DNA of 64,000 bases, taken from the NCBI RefSeq assembly GCF_019969725.1, contig NZ_JAHXYW010000003.1:496001-560000 (forward strand). The letters run 5' to 3'. The translations under genes and the position numbers were made by a program. Below, one piece after another: positions 35,511 through 43,474 of the stretch; the stretch's first letter is position 1, and every line of letters starts with the position of its first letter. The notes under the pieces are model-generated. The model was given only the letters and a program-made list of their open reading frames with translations, was not told the DNA's origin and made no database searches. This DNA comes from Neobacillus bataviensis (GTDB taxonomy: Bacteria > Bacillota > Bacilli > Bacillales_B > DSM-18226).

Positions 35511-36437
35511 TTAATTAAACGCTTTCTTTAGTGCCCTGCCTGATTTTTCAAGTGCTCGTTTTCCTTGGTCTATCACGGCAGCCATGCTGACAAATCCATG
35601 GATTGTTCCGTCGTAGCGAACACATTCCACTTCCACTCCGGCTTCAGCAAGCTTTTCCGCGTAATCCTCACCCTCATCTCTGAGAGGATCAAATTCAGCC
35701 GTAATCACAAGTGCTGGCGGAAGGCCTTTAAAATCTTCATACAGAATTGGCGATAAAAGCGGGTTATGCTTATCTTCTTCACTATTTAAATAACAAGCCC
35801 TAAACCATTCCATCGTTCCTTTTGTTAAGAAATATCCTTCTGCATTTTCCCTCATAGAAACAGTTGGTTCTCCTCCAACGTTTGTACTTGGATAGATTAA
35901 TAGTTGGAAGCAAATAGCTGGGTGGTTATTATCCTTGGCCAGATTTGCAACGACTGCCGCCAAATTTCCACCAGCACTATCTCCACCAACTGCAATCCGG
36001 GAACGGTCAACTTGAAAAGCTTCTGCATTTTCGAAAACATATTGAACTGCCGCAAACGAATCTTCCACTGCAGCAGGGAATTTATGTTCAGGCGCAAGAC
36101 GATAATCGACTGAAATAGTCACACAATTGGCTAGATTCGTTAATGCCCGGCATACATTATCATGAGTTTCAATGTTTCCGATAACCCAACCGCCGCCATG
36201 ATAAAAGACGAGTGCGGGATAGTTAGTTTGACTTTCCTTTGGATAATAAACTCGAACAGGAATGTCCGTCACTGTACCAGGGATTGTCCGATCTTCTATT
36301 TTACCTACTTCCTCTAACTCAGCCTGTGGCAATAAAAACGCTTGTCTTGCTTGCTCAGGAGTTAAAGTTTCCATTGGAGGAGCTCCGGCAGCAGCTAACT
36401 GATCTAAAACTAATTTTGTTTGTGGATCAAGTGACAT
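35511..36437 (-). CDS. Alpha/beta hydrolase fold-3 esterase (hormone-sensitive lipase family)
   Basis: The HSL family oxyanion motif HGGGWVIG and the nucleophile elbow GDSAGGN are both present. The acid (Asp in TAEFDPLRDEG) and His (GTIHGF) complete the triad. It should hydrolyse short acyl esters in the cytoplasm; no signal peptide is seen. At 308 residues the length is typical. Single-gene unit with its own terminator. Confidence 0.92.
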   Translation of the reverse strand: MSLDPQTKLVLDQLAAAGAPPMETLTPEQARQAFLLPQAELEEVGKIEDRTIPGTVTDIPVRVYYPKESQTNYPALVFYHGGGWVIGNIETHDNVCRALTNLANCVTISVDYRLAPEHKFPAAVEDSFAAVQYVFENAEAFQVDRSRIAVGGDSAGGNLAAVVANLAKDNNHPAICFQLLIYPSTNVGGEPTVSMRENAEGYFLTKGTMEWFRACYLNSEEDKHNPLLSPILYEDFKGLPPALVITAEFDPLRDEGEDYAEKLAEAGVEVECVRYDGTIHGFVSMAAVIDQGKRALEKSGRALKKAFN

Positions 36438-36596
36438 GAATTCGCCTTCCTTCTGTTAGAATATTCTTACATTAATTCAATTCGAGATAAGGCATTTTTT
36501 TCCTTCTATCAGAAATTATTTGTTAATAATAGAATAAATATGGGAGTAAACGATCGCTATATTATGTCCGAATCCTAATTTTTACGAAAACAGCTT

Positions 36597-36944
36597 TTAA
36601 CTAAAATTTTTCCAGGTAAAATCAACACTCAGCATGCCGACAAATTCCTCTGTTAATGGTTCTGGTTCTTTGGTTGCTGCAGCTGGATTCCGGAAACAAG
36701 CGAGATGTTTATAATAACCAAACTTTCGGCAGGTATCAGGCCGAGCTTCATGAATTCCACATCTATCTTTTTCAAGGTCGTAGAATATACATGTTCCATA
36801 ATATCTTTTTTGATTTTGAAGCTGTAGACGTAATTTAGCTGGCATGGTTTTGATCTTTGTTTTTATTCGTTTTAATTCTTTTGATGTGACCGGCACAGGA
36901 CCGCAGCATAGACCTCTGCAGCCTTGACATGGAAGACTGTCCAT
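36597..36944 (-). CDS. YkgJ family cysteine cluster protein
   Basis: A 115-residue protein with the cysteine pattern C-x2-C-x3-CC near the N-terminus (PCQGCRGLCCG), then DRCGIHEARPDTCRKFG and a last cysteine in ACFRNP. The family is thought to bind zinc or an iron-sulfur centre and its role is not known. The ATG at 36944 has GGGAGA upstream. It stands alone. Confidence 0.85.
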   Translation of the reverse strand: MDSLPCQGCRGLCCGPVPVTSKELKRIKTKIKTMPAKLRLQLQNQKRYYGTCIFYDLEKDRCGIHEARPDTCRKFGYYKHLACFRNPAAATKEPEPLTEEFVGMLSVDFTWKNFS

Positions 36945-36978
36945 AAATCTCTCCCTTTATTAGCTATTTATTAATCTC

Positions 36979-37003
36979 AAAAAATTAGGTCTCCTAATTT
37001 TTT
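36979..37003 (-). terminator. Intrinsic terminator of the 55-aa gene
   Basis: AAAAAATTAGG and CCTAATTTTTT, 11 bp with a 3-nt loop. It is symmetrical and T-rich on both sides. Confidence 0.75.
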
Positions 37004-37032
37004 TGAAGATCCATTTAGTTGTACCTTTCCAT

Positions 37033-37200
37033 TTAATATCGAGTAAGTCTTTTCATAATTTCTCTTTTTCTATCCCTATCTTTTATTCTTGTTAAATCAA
37101 GGGCATACTCATGTCCTTTATGCTTTGCTCGCAAAATTTCTCTAATCGCCTGTTTTACACTGTCTTCATCATCTATTACAACAATTACATTTCTAAGCAT
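37033..37200 (-). CDS. Small hypothetical protein, 55 aa
   Basis: ATG at 37200 preceded by GAAGGGG five bases upstream, and a terminator 30 bases after the stop. The N-terminus (MLRNVIVVIDDEDSVKQAI) resembles the first strand and acidic pocket of a response-regulator receiver domain. The rest is a highly basic tail (KDRDRKREIMKRLTRY), far too short for a receiver. I do not recognise a family. It may be a stand-alone small protein or a shortened relic. Confidence 0.6.
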   Translation of the reverse strand: MLRNVIVVIDDEDSVKQAIREILRAKHKGHEYALDLTRIKDRDRKREIMKRLTRY

Positions 37201-37511
37201 CGTTTCCCCTTCCCTTCTATTTAGGGTTTCAATTGCCCGGATTAGTCTGATTAACAGCTTTACTATTGAAAATGGCTTTTACAGAATCATTTATGAACGC
37301 AACGCTAGACAATAAAATAAACTATGATGGTTTGGAGAACAACCGACAATGGTTCAAATATACTCTTTATCATATTGTAGGTACGGGGTTTAAATGAATA
37401 ATTCAATGCACTAACGCATTTATTTTTTTACAAATTTCTTCAAGTTCCGTAATAAATAGACGTAAGTTTGATAAAAGATGTTTCAGAAAATTTTTTCTTT
37501 TATAGAAAGCC
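37201..37511. other. 311-bp intergenic region
   Basis: Separates the 55-aa gene from the decayed permease pair. Apart from AT-rich sequence I see no gene, hairpin or convincing promoter. The missing start of the first permease may have been lost here. Confidence 0.4.
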
Positions 37512-38028
37512 TTGTTTTTGCACTATGATGACTATTCTTACATATTTCATTATTTTAAAGGTGAAGGTATGGAGAAGTATGCCTATACAATGACCATCTT
37601 ATCGATTTCTCTGCTTTTAGTCGTGTTTATCGGCGTGATTGTGGCTTCCGCGGTTATAATGCTTCCTCATACCTTTCGAAAAAGAATAAGCAGTTTTATT
37701 GATTTCACGATTACCGCACCAGACCTGCTTATTTTTTTTCTCCTTCAATATATGGTTATTTATATTTATAAGACGTTCGATGTAAAACTTTTTCAGCTAT
37801 ATGGCGAAAATCATACAGAACCCTATTTCATGCTTATCAAATATTATCGTAGTAGAATACTTGTTTAATATTCATGGTTTTGCAGAGGTGCTGCGCTCTA
37901 TGTATGGCCAAAGAGCAGAAGCTTTTATTCTTGGATTCCTTTTATTTGCCGTACCCATAATCATGGCCAATCTTATTGCTTACATAGTTCTCAAGTCGAG
38001 GAAAAGAAAGGAAAAGGTCAGCGTGTGA
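37512..38028 (+). pseudogene. Decayed peptide-type ABC transporter permease (DppB/OppB-like)
   Basis: Two frames are needed. The first (37512-37868) gives helices of a DppB-type permease (TILSISLLLVVFIGVIVASAV, DLLIFFLLQYMVIYIYKTF). The second (to 38028) gives the C-terminal part (SNIIVVEYLFNIHGFAEVLRS, ILGFLLFAVPIIMANLIAYIV). The first helix and about 100 residues around the EAA loop are missing at the junction near 37830. The intact subunit would form a channel for peptides or nickel. Its stop overlaps the next start by GTGA, as in intact operons. Confidence 0.75.
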
Positions 38029-38906
38029 AAGCTCTTAACTATAAAAATACGATTATCGGCTTATCCATTCTCGAGATTGTACTCATCCTTAGCTTACTTT
38101 ACCCGCTTTATGGACCTGATGATTTTAATAAAGTTATGTATTTATATGACAAAAAGGGAAATTTGATAGGGGTCCCGCCAATTCCTCCCTCCTCCCATTA
38201 CCTTTTAGGCTCTGACCGGAACGGAGCAGATATTCTTCTCATGATGATTTATGGGGCTAAATTTACTTACTATCAACTTTTGGAGTGACCTTCTTTCGCG
38301 TTTTGATTGGGGGGAACATTAGGGATTATCTTTTCCTTATTGCTGAGACCACTTTTGCCTATTTTAAAGGATTTTCTGTTAGTGTTCAATTTAGTTCCGC
38401 CGATTATCATAACTTTAGTTCTTATGTTTCCTGTATCCACAACATATATAGAAGATTCGGTTTATAGTATATTATATTATCAAATTATCATTTTAATTAT
38501 TATGGGCGTTCCTTTTGTTCTAATTATGACCTCAGAAATCATCGATGAAATGAAAGGAAAATCCTTTATTCAATGCTCCTATTTAATAGGGGGCAGTCAT
38601 TTGCATGCTTTGAAGACTCATTTGAAGCCGTTTTTGACTTCATACGGCTTTTTGATGGCAATCCAGCAACTGCTTAATACCTTAGTATTAATCATGTGTC
38701 TTGGAGCCTTTCAGGTATATTTGGGCGGCGTTTCAAGAGAAGAAGTACGAGGTCTGCCCATTTTAAATTCAATATCCAAAGAATGGGCTGGCCTAATTGG
38801 GCAAAATTATCGAGAGTTTTTCATGTCCCCATGGGTTGTGCTCATCCCGCTTACTTGTTATTTTCTCCTAATCATCATTATTAATATGATTAAGAAAGAA
38901 AATTGA
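38025..38906 (+). pseudogene. Decayed peptide-type ABC transporter permease (DppC/OppC-like)
   Basis: Three frames in a row. 38025-38288 encodes the N-terminal helix and the typical LGSDRNGADILLMMIYGAKFT segment. A short second frame reads VTFFRVLIGG near 38285-38310. The third (from 38307) gives GGTLGIIFSLLLRPLL through the EAA loop (FIQCSYLIGGSHLHALKTH) to the C-terminus. One shift lies in a run of six G residues. No ATPase or binding-protein genes remain. With its damaged partner this is a dead locus rather than a sequencing slip. Confidence 0.75.
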
Positions 38907-39046
38907 AACGTCCTTGGACATCAATTCACTCGGAATGACTTTTAAAAGGAGAAAGAAGAAGAAGAAACAAAATGATGCGGTTAGTAAAAATAATATAGCA
39001 ATAAAATCAGATTTTACATTTCAAAAAATGTCCAATAATTAACAAC

Positions 39047-39066
39047 GGGTGTCAGGAGTGACACCC
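39047..39066. terminator. Hairpin between the permease relics and cotH
   Basis: GGGTGTCA and TGACACCC form an 8-bp stem with a 4-nt loop, abutting the cotH stop codon. The flanking sequence is only moderately T-rich. Confidence 0.5.
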
Positions 39067-40157
39067 TAATTTAATTTTGCTAGTTTTCTTTGTAAATATT
39101 TTCTTCTTTCATCGATATAGTTAGAAATGACCTCTAGTTCTTGATCAAATTGGTTTATGTCTGGTTTTTTATAGGGGTCTTGCATTACAAAGGGGCGAAT
39201 CTGTTGGAGGAGGTTTTCTGCTTTTGGAACCATATAGTCTTTTGTAAACTGCTGCTCCATAATATCCTCGAGCAGGTCTCGATAGCGCCTTCGGAAACTA
39301 TCAACATGTAACAATCGTGCTGTCAATGTATTAAATCCTTCAATCGGCACATAATTAGCCTTCATTATTTTTCCGTTTACATCCCTTCCCCATGTTGCAT
39401 CGTAATCCCAAGGAATGACTTCAAATAACCGTGTTTCTCCATTTCGATAAAGAGCATAATTATGAACAAATCCATCATAGTTGGCAGTGAAGATAATCCC
39501 TGCTATCCACCGGAGATATTTGTCAACATCGAGGTATTTTTGAATTTCCAGTTCAAACTCAGGAATCGGAATCGTGTTAATTTTAATGATGAATTCCTGA
39601 AGCTTGTAATCATCAGATGCCGGCCCACACTTTCTTTTATAGCCTAATTCCAATGATTTCTTTATTTCTTTATCCAAGTCACTCATTAAAGAAAAATTAG
39701 CATCACCATCAACAGCATAGAAAATGCTCCCAGATGGGAGGTTTCTTCGTTTTAAAAAGTGTTGATCCACTGATTCTATTTCTAAATAAACCCCTTCCGC
39801 TTTTCCATTAAGAGTTAAAAAAACATGCTGTGAACGTGGAGATAGAACACCAAGCTCCGAAAAGAAGTCAAAGGACAATTTGTTACGAATTAATGATGGG
39901 TCCTTGAATTCGGCATTTAAATGAATCTGTTTTGAACCTTTAAAGGTATTTGGTTTAAAGAAAGTAATTTGATAGGACTTTTTTAAAAAATCACGTATAT
40001 GAGAACCACGGTAGCTTAAATCAATTTCCAGTCTTTTTCCTTCTAGTTTTAATTGAGCAGGAATTGGGTCGTCTATCCAAATGTCTCTTTTAAGCTCCTT
40101 TAAATCAAGCGGGTTAATAAAAAGCTTATATTGTGGAATTTTAGCGGCATCGTCCAT
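39066..40157 (-). CDS. cotH: Spore coat protein kinase CotH
   Basis: CotH-type atypical protein kinase, 363 residues. The domain opens with YKLFINPLDLKEL, has the conserved FDFFSELGVLSPRSQHVFLTLNG and LEIESVDQHFLKR blocks, and carries the metal-binding motif WDYDATWG. CotH phosphorylates serines in coat proteins such as CotB and CotG in B. subtilis. Here it is divergent from a gene for a Ser-Arg-rich repeat protein, the same layout as cotH-cotG. GGGAGG supports the ATG at 40157. Expected to act in the mother cell late in sporulation. Confidence 0.93.
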   Translation of the reverse strand: MDDAAKIPQYKLFINPLDLKELKRDIWIDDPIPAQLKLEGKRLEIDLSYRGSHIRDFLKKSYQITFFKPNTFKGSKQIHLNAEFKDPSLIRNKLSFDFFSELGVLSPRSQHVFLTLNGKAEGVYLEIESVDQHFLKRRNLPSGSIFYAVDGDANFSLMSDLDKEIKKSLELGYKRKCGPASDDYKLQEFIIKINTIPIPEFELEIQKYLDVDKYLRWIAGIIFTANYDGFVHNYALYRNGETRLFEVIPWDYDATWGRDVNGKIMKANYVPIEGFNTLTARLLHVDSFRRRYRDLLEDIMEQQFTKDYMVPKAENLLQQIRPFVMQDPYKKPDINQFDQELEVISNYIDERRKYLQRKLAKLN

Positions 40158-40227
40158 GAACTATTCCTCCCTCCATTATTCGTATGAATTAGAATGACTA
40201 GAGGTCACGACAAGGTGCATTTTTTCC

Positions 40228-40267
40228 TATGTTAGGCTTTTGTCCCAAACAAAAATACCCTAACATA
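40228..40267. promoter_or_regulatory. Inverted repeat between cotH and the CotG-like gene
   Basis: TATGTTAGG (40228-40236) and CCTAACATA (40259-40267) are perfectly complementary, with a second pair TTTTGT/ACAAAA inside. Each arm ends outward in CATA, the first half of a SigK -10 box, facing cotH on one side and the CotG-like gene on the other. Confidence 0.45.
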
Positions 40268-40358
40268 CGTAAATTGTAAAAAGAAGAGTGAGTTTTATAG
40301 ACAAACTTTGTCAATCAGTTTTCGTACTCCCTTTTCTATTTTAAAAGGAGGTGCAAAA

Positions 40359-40784
40359 ATGAGCGAATTTTCATCAGGAGATATTCAAAGTGCAGCAGAC
40401 GAAGCTAGACAAGGCGGTATGTGGGATTTCATGTTCAGAGACCCTGGGCATAATCGCGGCACTTCACGCAGGAGAACTTCTAGAAACCGAAATACTTCAA
40501 GAAGAAATACTTCAAGAAGAAACACTTCAAGAAGAAATACTTCAAGAAGAAATACTTCAAGAAGAAACACTTCAAGAAGAAACACTTCAAGAAGAAACAC
40601 TTCAAGAAGAAACACTTCGAGGATGAACACTTCTCGTCGAAATACTTCGAGGAGACACACTTCAAGACGCTGTACGTCTAGAAAAAGATGCCACACTACT
40701 TGCCACCGCAATTGGGAGATAAAAAAATGCTGGGATAGAAGTAATAATCAGAATTATTTCAGAAAAAGAAACTGTAGAAGATAA
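40359..40784 (+). CDS. CotG-like spore coat protein with TSR pentapeptide repeats
   Basis: 141 residues from the ATG at 40359, which has a near-perfect AAAGGAGGTG site; an upstream ATG-less extension to 40308 is unlikely. After a short acidic start (SEFSSGDIQSAADEARQGG) come 15 x-T-S-R-x units, mostly NTSRR, then a basic Cys-rich tail (RCHTTCHRNWEIKKC). Opposite-strand neighbour is cotH. B. subtilis CotG also has Ser/Lys/Arg repeats and is a CotH substrate, so this is the probable phosphorylated coat protein. The sequence of the unit differs from CotG. Confidence 0.8.
   Translation: MSEFSSGDIQSAADEARQGGMWDFMFRDPGHNRGTSRRRTSRNRNTSRRNTSRRNTSRRNTSRRNTSRRNTSRRNTSRRNTSRRNTSRMNTSRRNTSRRHTSRRCTSRKRCHTTCHRNWEIKKCWDRSNNQNYFRKRNCRR
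40458..40685 (+). repeat. 15-bp tandem repeats within the CotG-like gene
   Basis: Fifteen copies of a 15-bp unit, nearly identical from 40491 to about 40620 (AACACTTCAAGAAGA with C/T change at the fourth base). Flanking copies are diverged in their third codon positions. The array is prone to length change by slippage. Confidence 0.95.
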
Positions 40785-40810
40785 GATTCCGAAACTGTTC
40801 TAGTAAAAAA

Positions 40811-40837
40811 GGGAAAGGAGCCAAAGACCCCTTTCCC
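40811..40837. terminator. Bidirectional terminator between CotG-like and DsbA genes
   Basis: GGGAAAGG and CCTTTCCC with an 11-nt loop. On the minus strand it is followed by TTTTTT. Confidence 0.82.
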
Positions 40838-40850
40838 ATCTTTATTTATA

Positions 40851-41570
40851 TTATTTTTCAGGAATGGCACAGCTGCCATCTTCGCAGCTTACATCGGCAT
40901 CCGTAGACAAATCCTGCAGCATCGGTGAAGATGATTCTTCCTCCCATACCTTTTGGAGCGCACCCTTAAAGGTTTCGATAGGCTGGGCACCAGAAATAGC
41001 ATATTTTTGGTTTAGAACAAAATAAGGTACGCCACGAACTCCATATTGCTGAGCTATAGACTCGTCAAATCTTACATCTTGTGCAAATGAGTTTTTATCT
41101 GCTAATACGTTCAAGACCTCTTGACGATCTAGACCTCCCTCTACTGCGATTTCTACTAGGGTTTCATTCTCTCCAATATGTTTTGAATCCGTGAAATAAG
41201 CTTGAAGAAGTTTTTCCGAAATTGCCGCTTCTTTCCCTTTTGTTTTAGCAAATTTCGCTAACCGATGGGCATCAAATGTATTAGTCGGCTTCATCTCATC
41301 AAAGTTAAAGGTCAAACCAACCGTTGCTGCCTGCTGACCAACACTTTGATTAGCCTGCTTTGCCTGCTCAATACTCATACCATATTTCTTGGCAAGTACC
41401 TCATGAATATTTTGGCCAATATTCTTTGGGGAATTAGGATCAAGCTCGAAGCTTTTAAATTCAACTTCCACCTGCTCCTTATGTGGAAACTGTGCTAGCG
41501 CTTCTTCTAATCGGCGTTTCCCTATATAACAAAATGGACATACATAATCAGACCATACCTCAATTTTCAT
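40851..41570 (-). CDS. DsbA family oxidoreductase, FrnE-like
   Basis: Thioredoxin-fold protein with a helical insert. The active site CPFC (Cys11, Cys14) follows MKIEVWSDYV, and GVRGVPYFVLNQKYAISGAQP holds the cis-proline loop. FrnE-type proteins are cytoplasmic disulfide or polyketide-related isomerase-like oxidoreductases. A longer frame to 41645 exists, but GAGGTG and the family start both support the ATG at 41570, 239 residues. Two extra cysteines near the C-terminus (CEDGSC) may take part in redox relay. Confidence 0.9.
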   Translation of the reverse strand: MKIEVWSDYVCPFCYIGKRRLEEALAQFPHKEQVEVEFKSFELDPNSPKNIGQNIHEVLAKKYGMSIEQAKQANQSVGQQAATVGLTFNFDEMKPTNTFDAHRLAKFAKTKGKEAAISEKLLQAYFTDSKHIGENETLVEIAVEGGLDRQEVLNVLADKNSFAQDVRFDESIAQQYGVRGVPYFVLNQKYAISGAQPIETFKGALQKVWEEESSSPMLQDLSTDADVSCEDGSCAIPEK

Positions 41571-41699
41571 ATTCGACACCTCATTTTTATCTTGGGTTGG
41601 TTTTATAGTAACACATCGTAAACCAAATCCAATTAAAATGCTCATATCTAAAAATGTTATATTATTAATTCGGACAGGACGTCTTCTGTATTAAAGAAC

Positions 41700-41730
41700 A
41701 AAAGTGCCCTTCATTTTGAGGGGCACTTTT
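41700..41730 (-). terminator. Intrinsic terminator of the ethanolamine operon
   Basis: AAAAGTGCCC and GGGCACTTTT, 10 bp with an 11-nt loop, downstream of the permease gene at the operon end. Confidence 0.82.
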
Positions 41731-41740
41731 TACATTGAAA

Positions 41741-43276
41741 TTATTCATTTTCAGGTTCAAACTCATCTTCCAATCTTCTAATCTCATCAATTGATTTTTT
41801 AAGGGCCGCCTGTGGGCCTTTAAAGTTCTTTTTATAATAGCCAAAATCCATGATAAGCAATAGAATAAACATTCCTCCGAGTGCGTATGCCGCCATTTGA
41901 TTTGGCGGAATAACCATGATGATACAAATAAACACAATCCAAATCAAGCTGATAATATTAATTGGTTTGCTCCATTTTCCAAGGCTCCAAGGACCATAAT
42001 GCTTCGGTAAAAAGATTCCCTTTGCCTCTGCTCTAAGCTTTAAATATATCGGGATTCCATAGGCGACATATAACCCCACCACACTAACCGCAGTTAAAAA
42101 GGCAATCGTTGAGTACCCGACATCAGGGTTAATCAGCTTTGTGATGTAGTCAATCAATGCTAAAACAAAGGAAAGAATAACCGAAAGCCAAATGGCTTTT
42201 GCCGGAGTACGGTATTTGCGGCTGATTTCCGCCCAATGGCGGCTAAGCGGCATTCCATTGTCTCTTGAAAAGGCATACATCATCCGTGAGAACGACGTAA
42301 TGGAAGATAAGCCGCAAAAAAACATGGCAAAGGTGACGAGCCAAAGGACGACATTGCCAAACGTACCGCCTAATGCCTGGCTGATAACATAAATAAAGGC
42401 ATTATCAGAGTTGACCGCACCGCTGGCATCATGTATAGAAAGCGTAACGAAGGAAAGCATGATAAAACCAAACACGAACGAAAAGGCAACCGAGTTAAAA
42501 ATCCCCCATGGCGCACGAACCCGAGGGTGCACCGTTTCCTCAATCGTATGAGCAGATGCATCGTAGCCTGTAAAAGTCCATTGTGCTTGTAATAATCCAA
42601 TTAAGAAGGCAAGAAAATAGGGTTTATCGGAAAAAGTTTGCCCGATTTTAAACAAATAATCAATTGGCTGTAACCCATTTTTTGTAAAAAACGCCAAACT
42701 GACAACCAAGATGGCTACCACTATCATATGGTACCAGGCAGAAAAATCATTAAGTTTTGCAACGATTTTGATTCCGACATGATTGAGGATTCCATGTAAA
42801 AGGAGAACGGCGCCAAAGACAATTAGAGTAGTAGTATCGGTAGAAGAATAGTCGAAGATTCCAGCCAGGAGAGGATCAGCGAATAAGGCTACAGAGTAAT
42901 CGATTCCGGCGACAATGCCAATTTGACCAATTAAGTTAATCCATGCGGTGTACCAGCCAATCCTGGTTCCTTTCAAGGCAGCGGCCCAATGATACAAAGC
43001 ACCTGCAGTCGGAATGGCTGATGCCAGCTCTGAAAGGGAAGCCGCGATGAGAAGGACGAAAAAAGCGACGATTGTCCAGCCAAATCCCATCATCCCAGGA
43101 CCGCCATAAAGCAACCCATGCCCATAAAGAGAGACTGCACCTGTTAAAATGGAAATGATAGAAAAAGAAATAGCAAAGTTCGAAAACCCTCCCATATCAC
43201 GGAGCAATTCTTGGGCATAGCCATACCGATTGAGCTGTTTTCGGTCCTCCAACAATTGTTGGTCTTTATTTTTCAT
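41741..43276 (-). CDS. APC family amino acid/amine permease, probable ethanolamine transporter
   Basis: A 12-helix APC superfamily protein of 511 residues. RDMGGFSNFAISFSIISILTG opens helix 1 with the substrate-binding unwound Gly region, and AIPTAGALYHWAAAL is the typical amine/GABA permease loop. It is the last gene of the eut operon, separated from eutC only by a 45-aa membrane protein, so ethanolamine is the expected substrate. It is not of the EutH type. Start at 43276 with GGGAGGGAAGG upstream. Confidence 0.87.
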   Translation of the reverse strand: MKNKDQQLLEDRKQLNRYGYAQELLRDMGGFSNFAISFSIISILTGAVSLYGHGLLYGGPGMMGFGWTIVAFFVLLIAASLSELASAIPTAGALYHWAAALKGTRIGWYTAWINLIGQIGIVAGIDYSVALFADPLLAGIFDYSSTDTTTLIVFGAVLLLHGILNHVGIKIVAKLNDFSAWYHMIVVAILVVSLAFFTKNGLQPIDYLFKIGQTFSDKPYFLAFLIGLLQAQWTFTGYDASAHTIEETVHPRVRAPWGIFNSVAFSFVFGFIMLSFVTLSIHDASGAVNSDNAFIYVISQALGGTFGNVVLWLVTFAMFFCGLSSITSFSRMMYAFSRDNGMPLSRHWAEISRKYRTPAKAIWLSVILSFVLALIDYITKLINPDVGYSTIAFLTAVSVVGLYVAYGIPIYLKLRAEAKGIFLPKHYGPWSLGKWSKPINIISLIWIVFICIIMVIPPNQMAAYALGGMFILLLIMDFGYYKKNFKGPQAALKKSIDEIRRLEDEFEPENE

Positions 43277-43291
43277 TTCCTTCCCTCCCTT

Positions 43292-43429
43292 CTATTTGTC
43301 ATCCCTGCCAACAAAAATTTCATGTTCTTCGTCATTAAAGGCTCTGACATTTTTATTTGCCCTCACACCAATGGCTGTACCAGCTGCCAGTGTTAACAAC
43401 ACTAAAGCAAATCCAATCACAACCCCCAT
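43292..43429 (-). CDS. Small membrane protein of the eut operon, 45 aa
   Basis: ATG at 43429 follows AGGAGGGG. The first 22 residues form one hydrophobic helix (VVIGFALVLLTLAAGTAIGV), followed by a charged cytoplasmic tail (NDEEHEIFVGRDDK). Its stop lies 15 bases before the permease start and its start 45 bases after eutC, so it is co-transcribed. By position it may assist or regulate the permease. I do not recognise a named family. Confidence 0.75.
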   Translation of the reverse strand: MGVVIGFALVLLTLAAGTAIGVRANKNVRAFNDEEHEIFVGRDDK

Positions 43430-43474
43430 TCTTTCCCCTCCTTCCTTCCAATTTCCCATGGCCGACAACCAACA

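Noticed and set aside
38935..39042. Lysine-rich 35-aa frame after the decayed permeases
   Set aside because: No ribosome binding site, low-complexity start and no terminator of its own; probably chance.
40458..40685. CRISPR-like appearance of the 15-bp repeats
   Set aside because: Units are contiguous without spacers and encode a regular pentapeptide.
40385..40711. Leu/Val/Phe-rich frames antisense to the CotG-like repeats
   Set aside because: They arise because a 15-bp unit keeps several frames open; there is no ribosome binding site and the sense gene has a perfect one.
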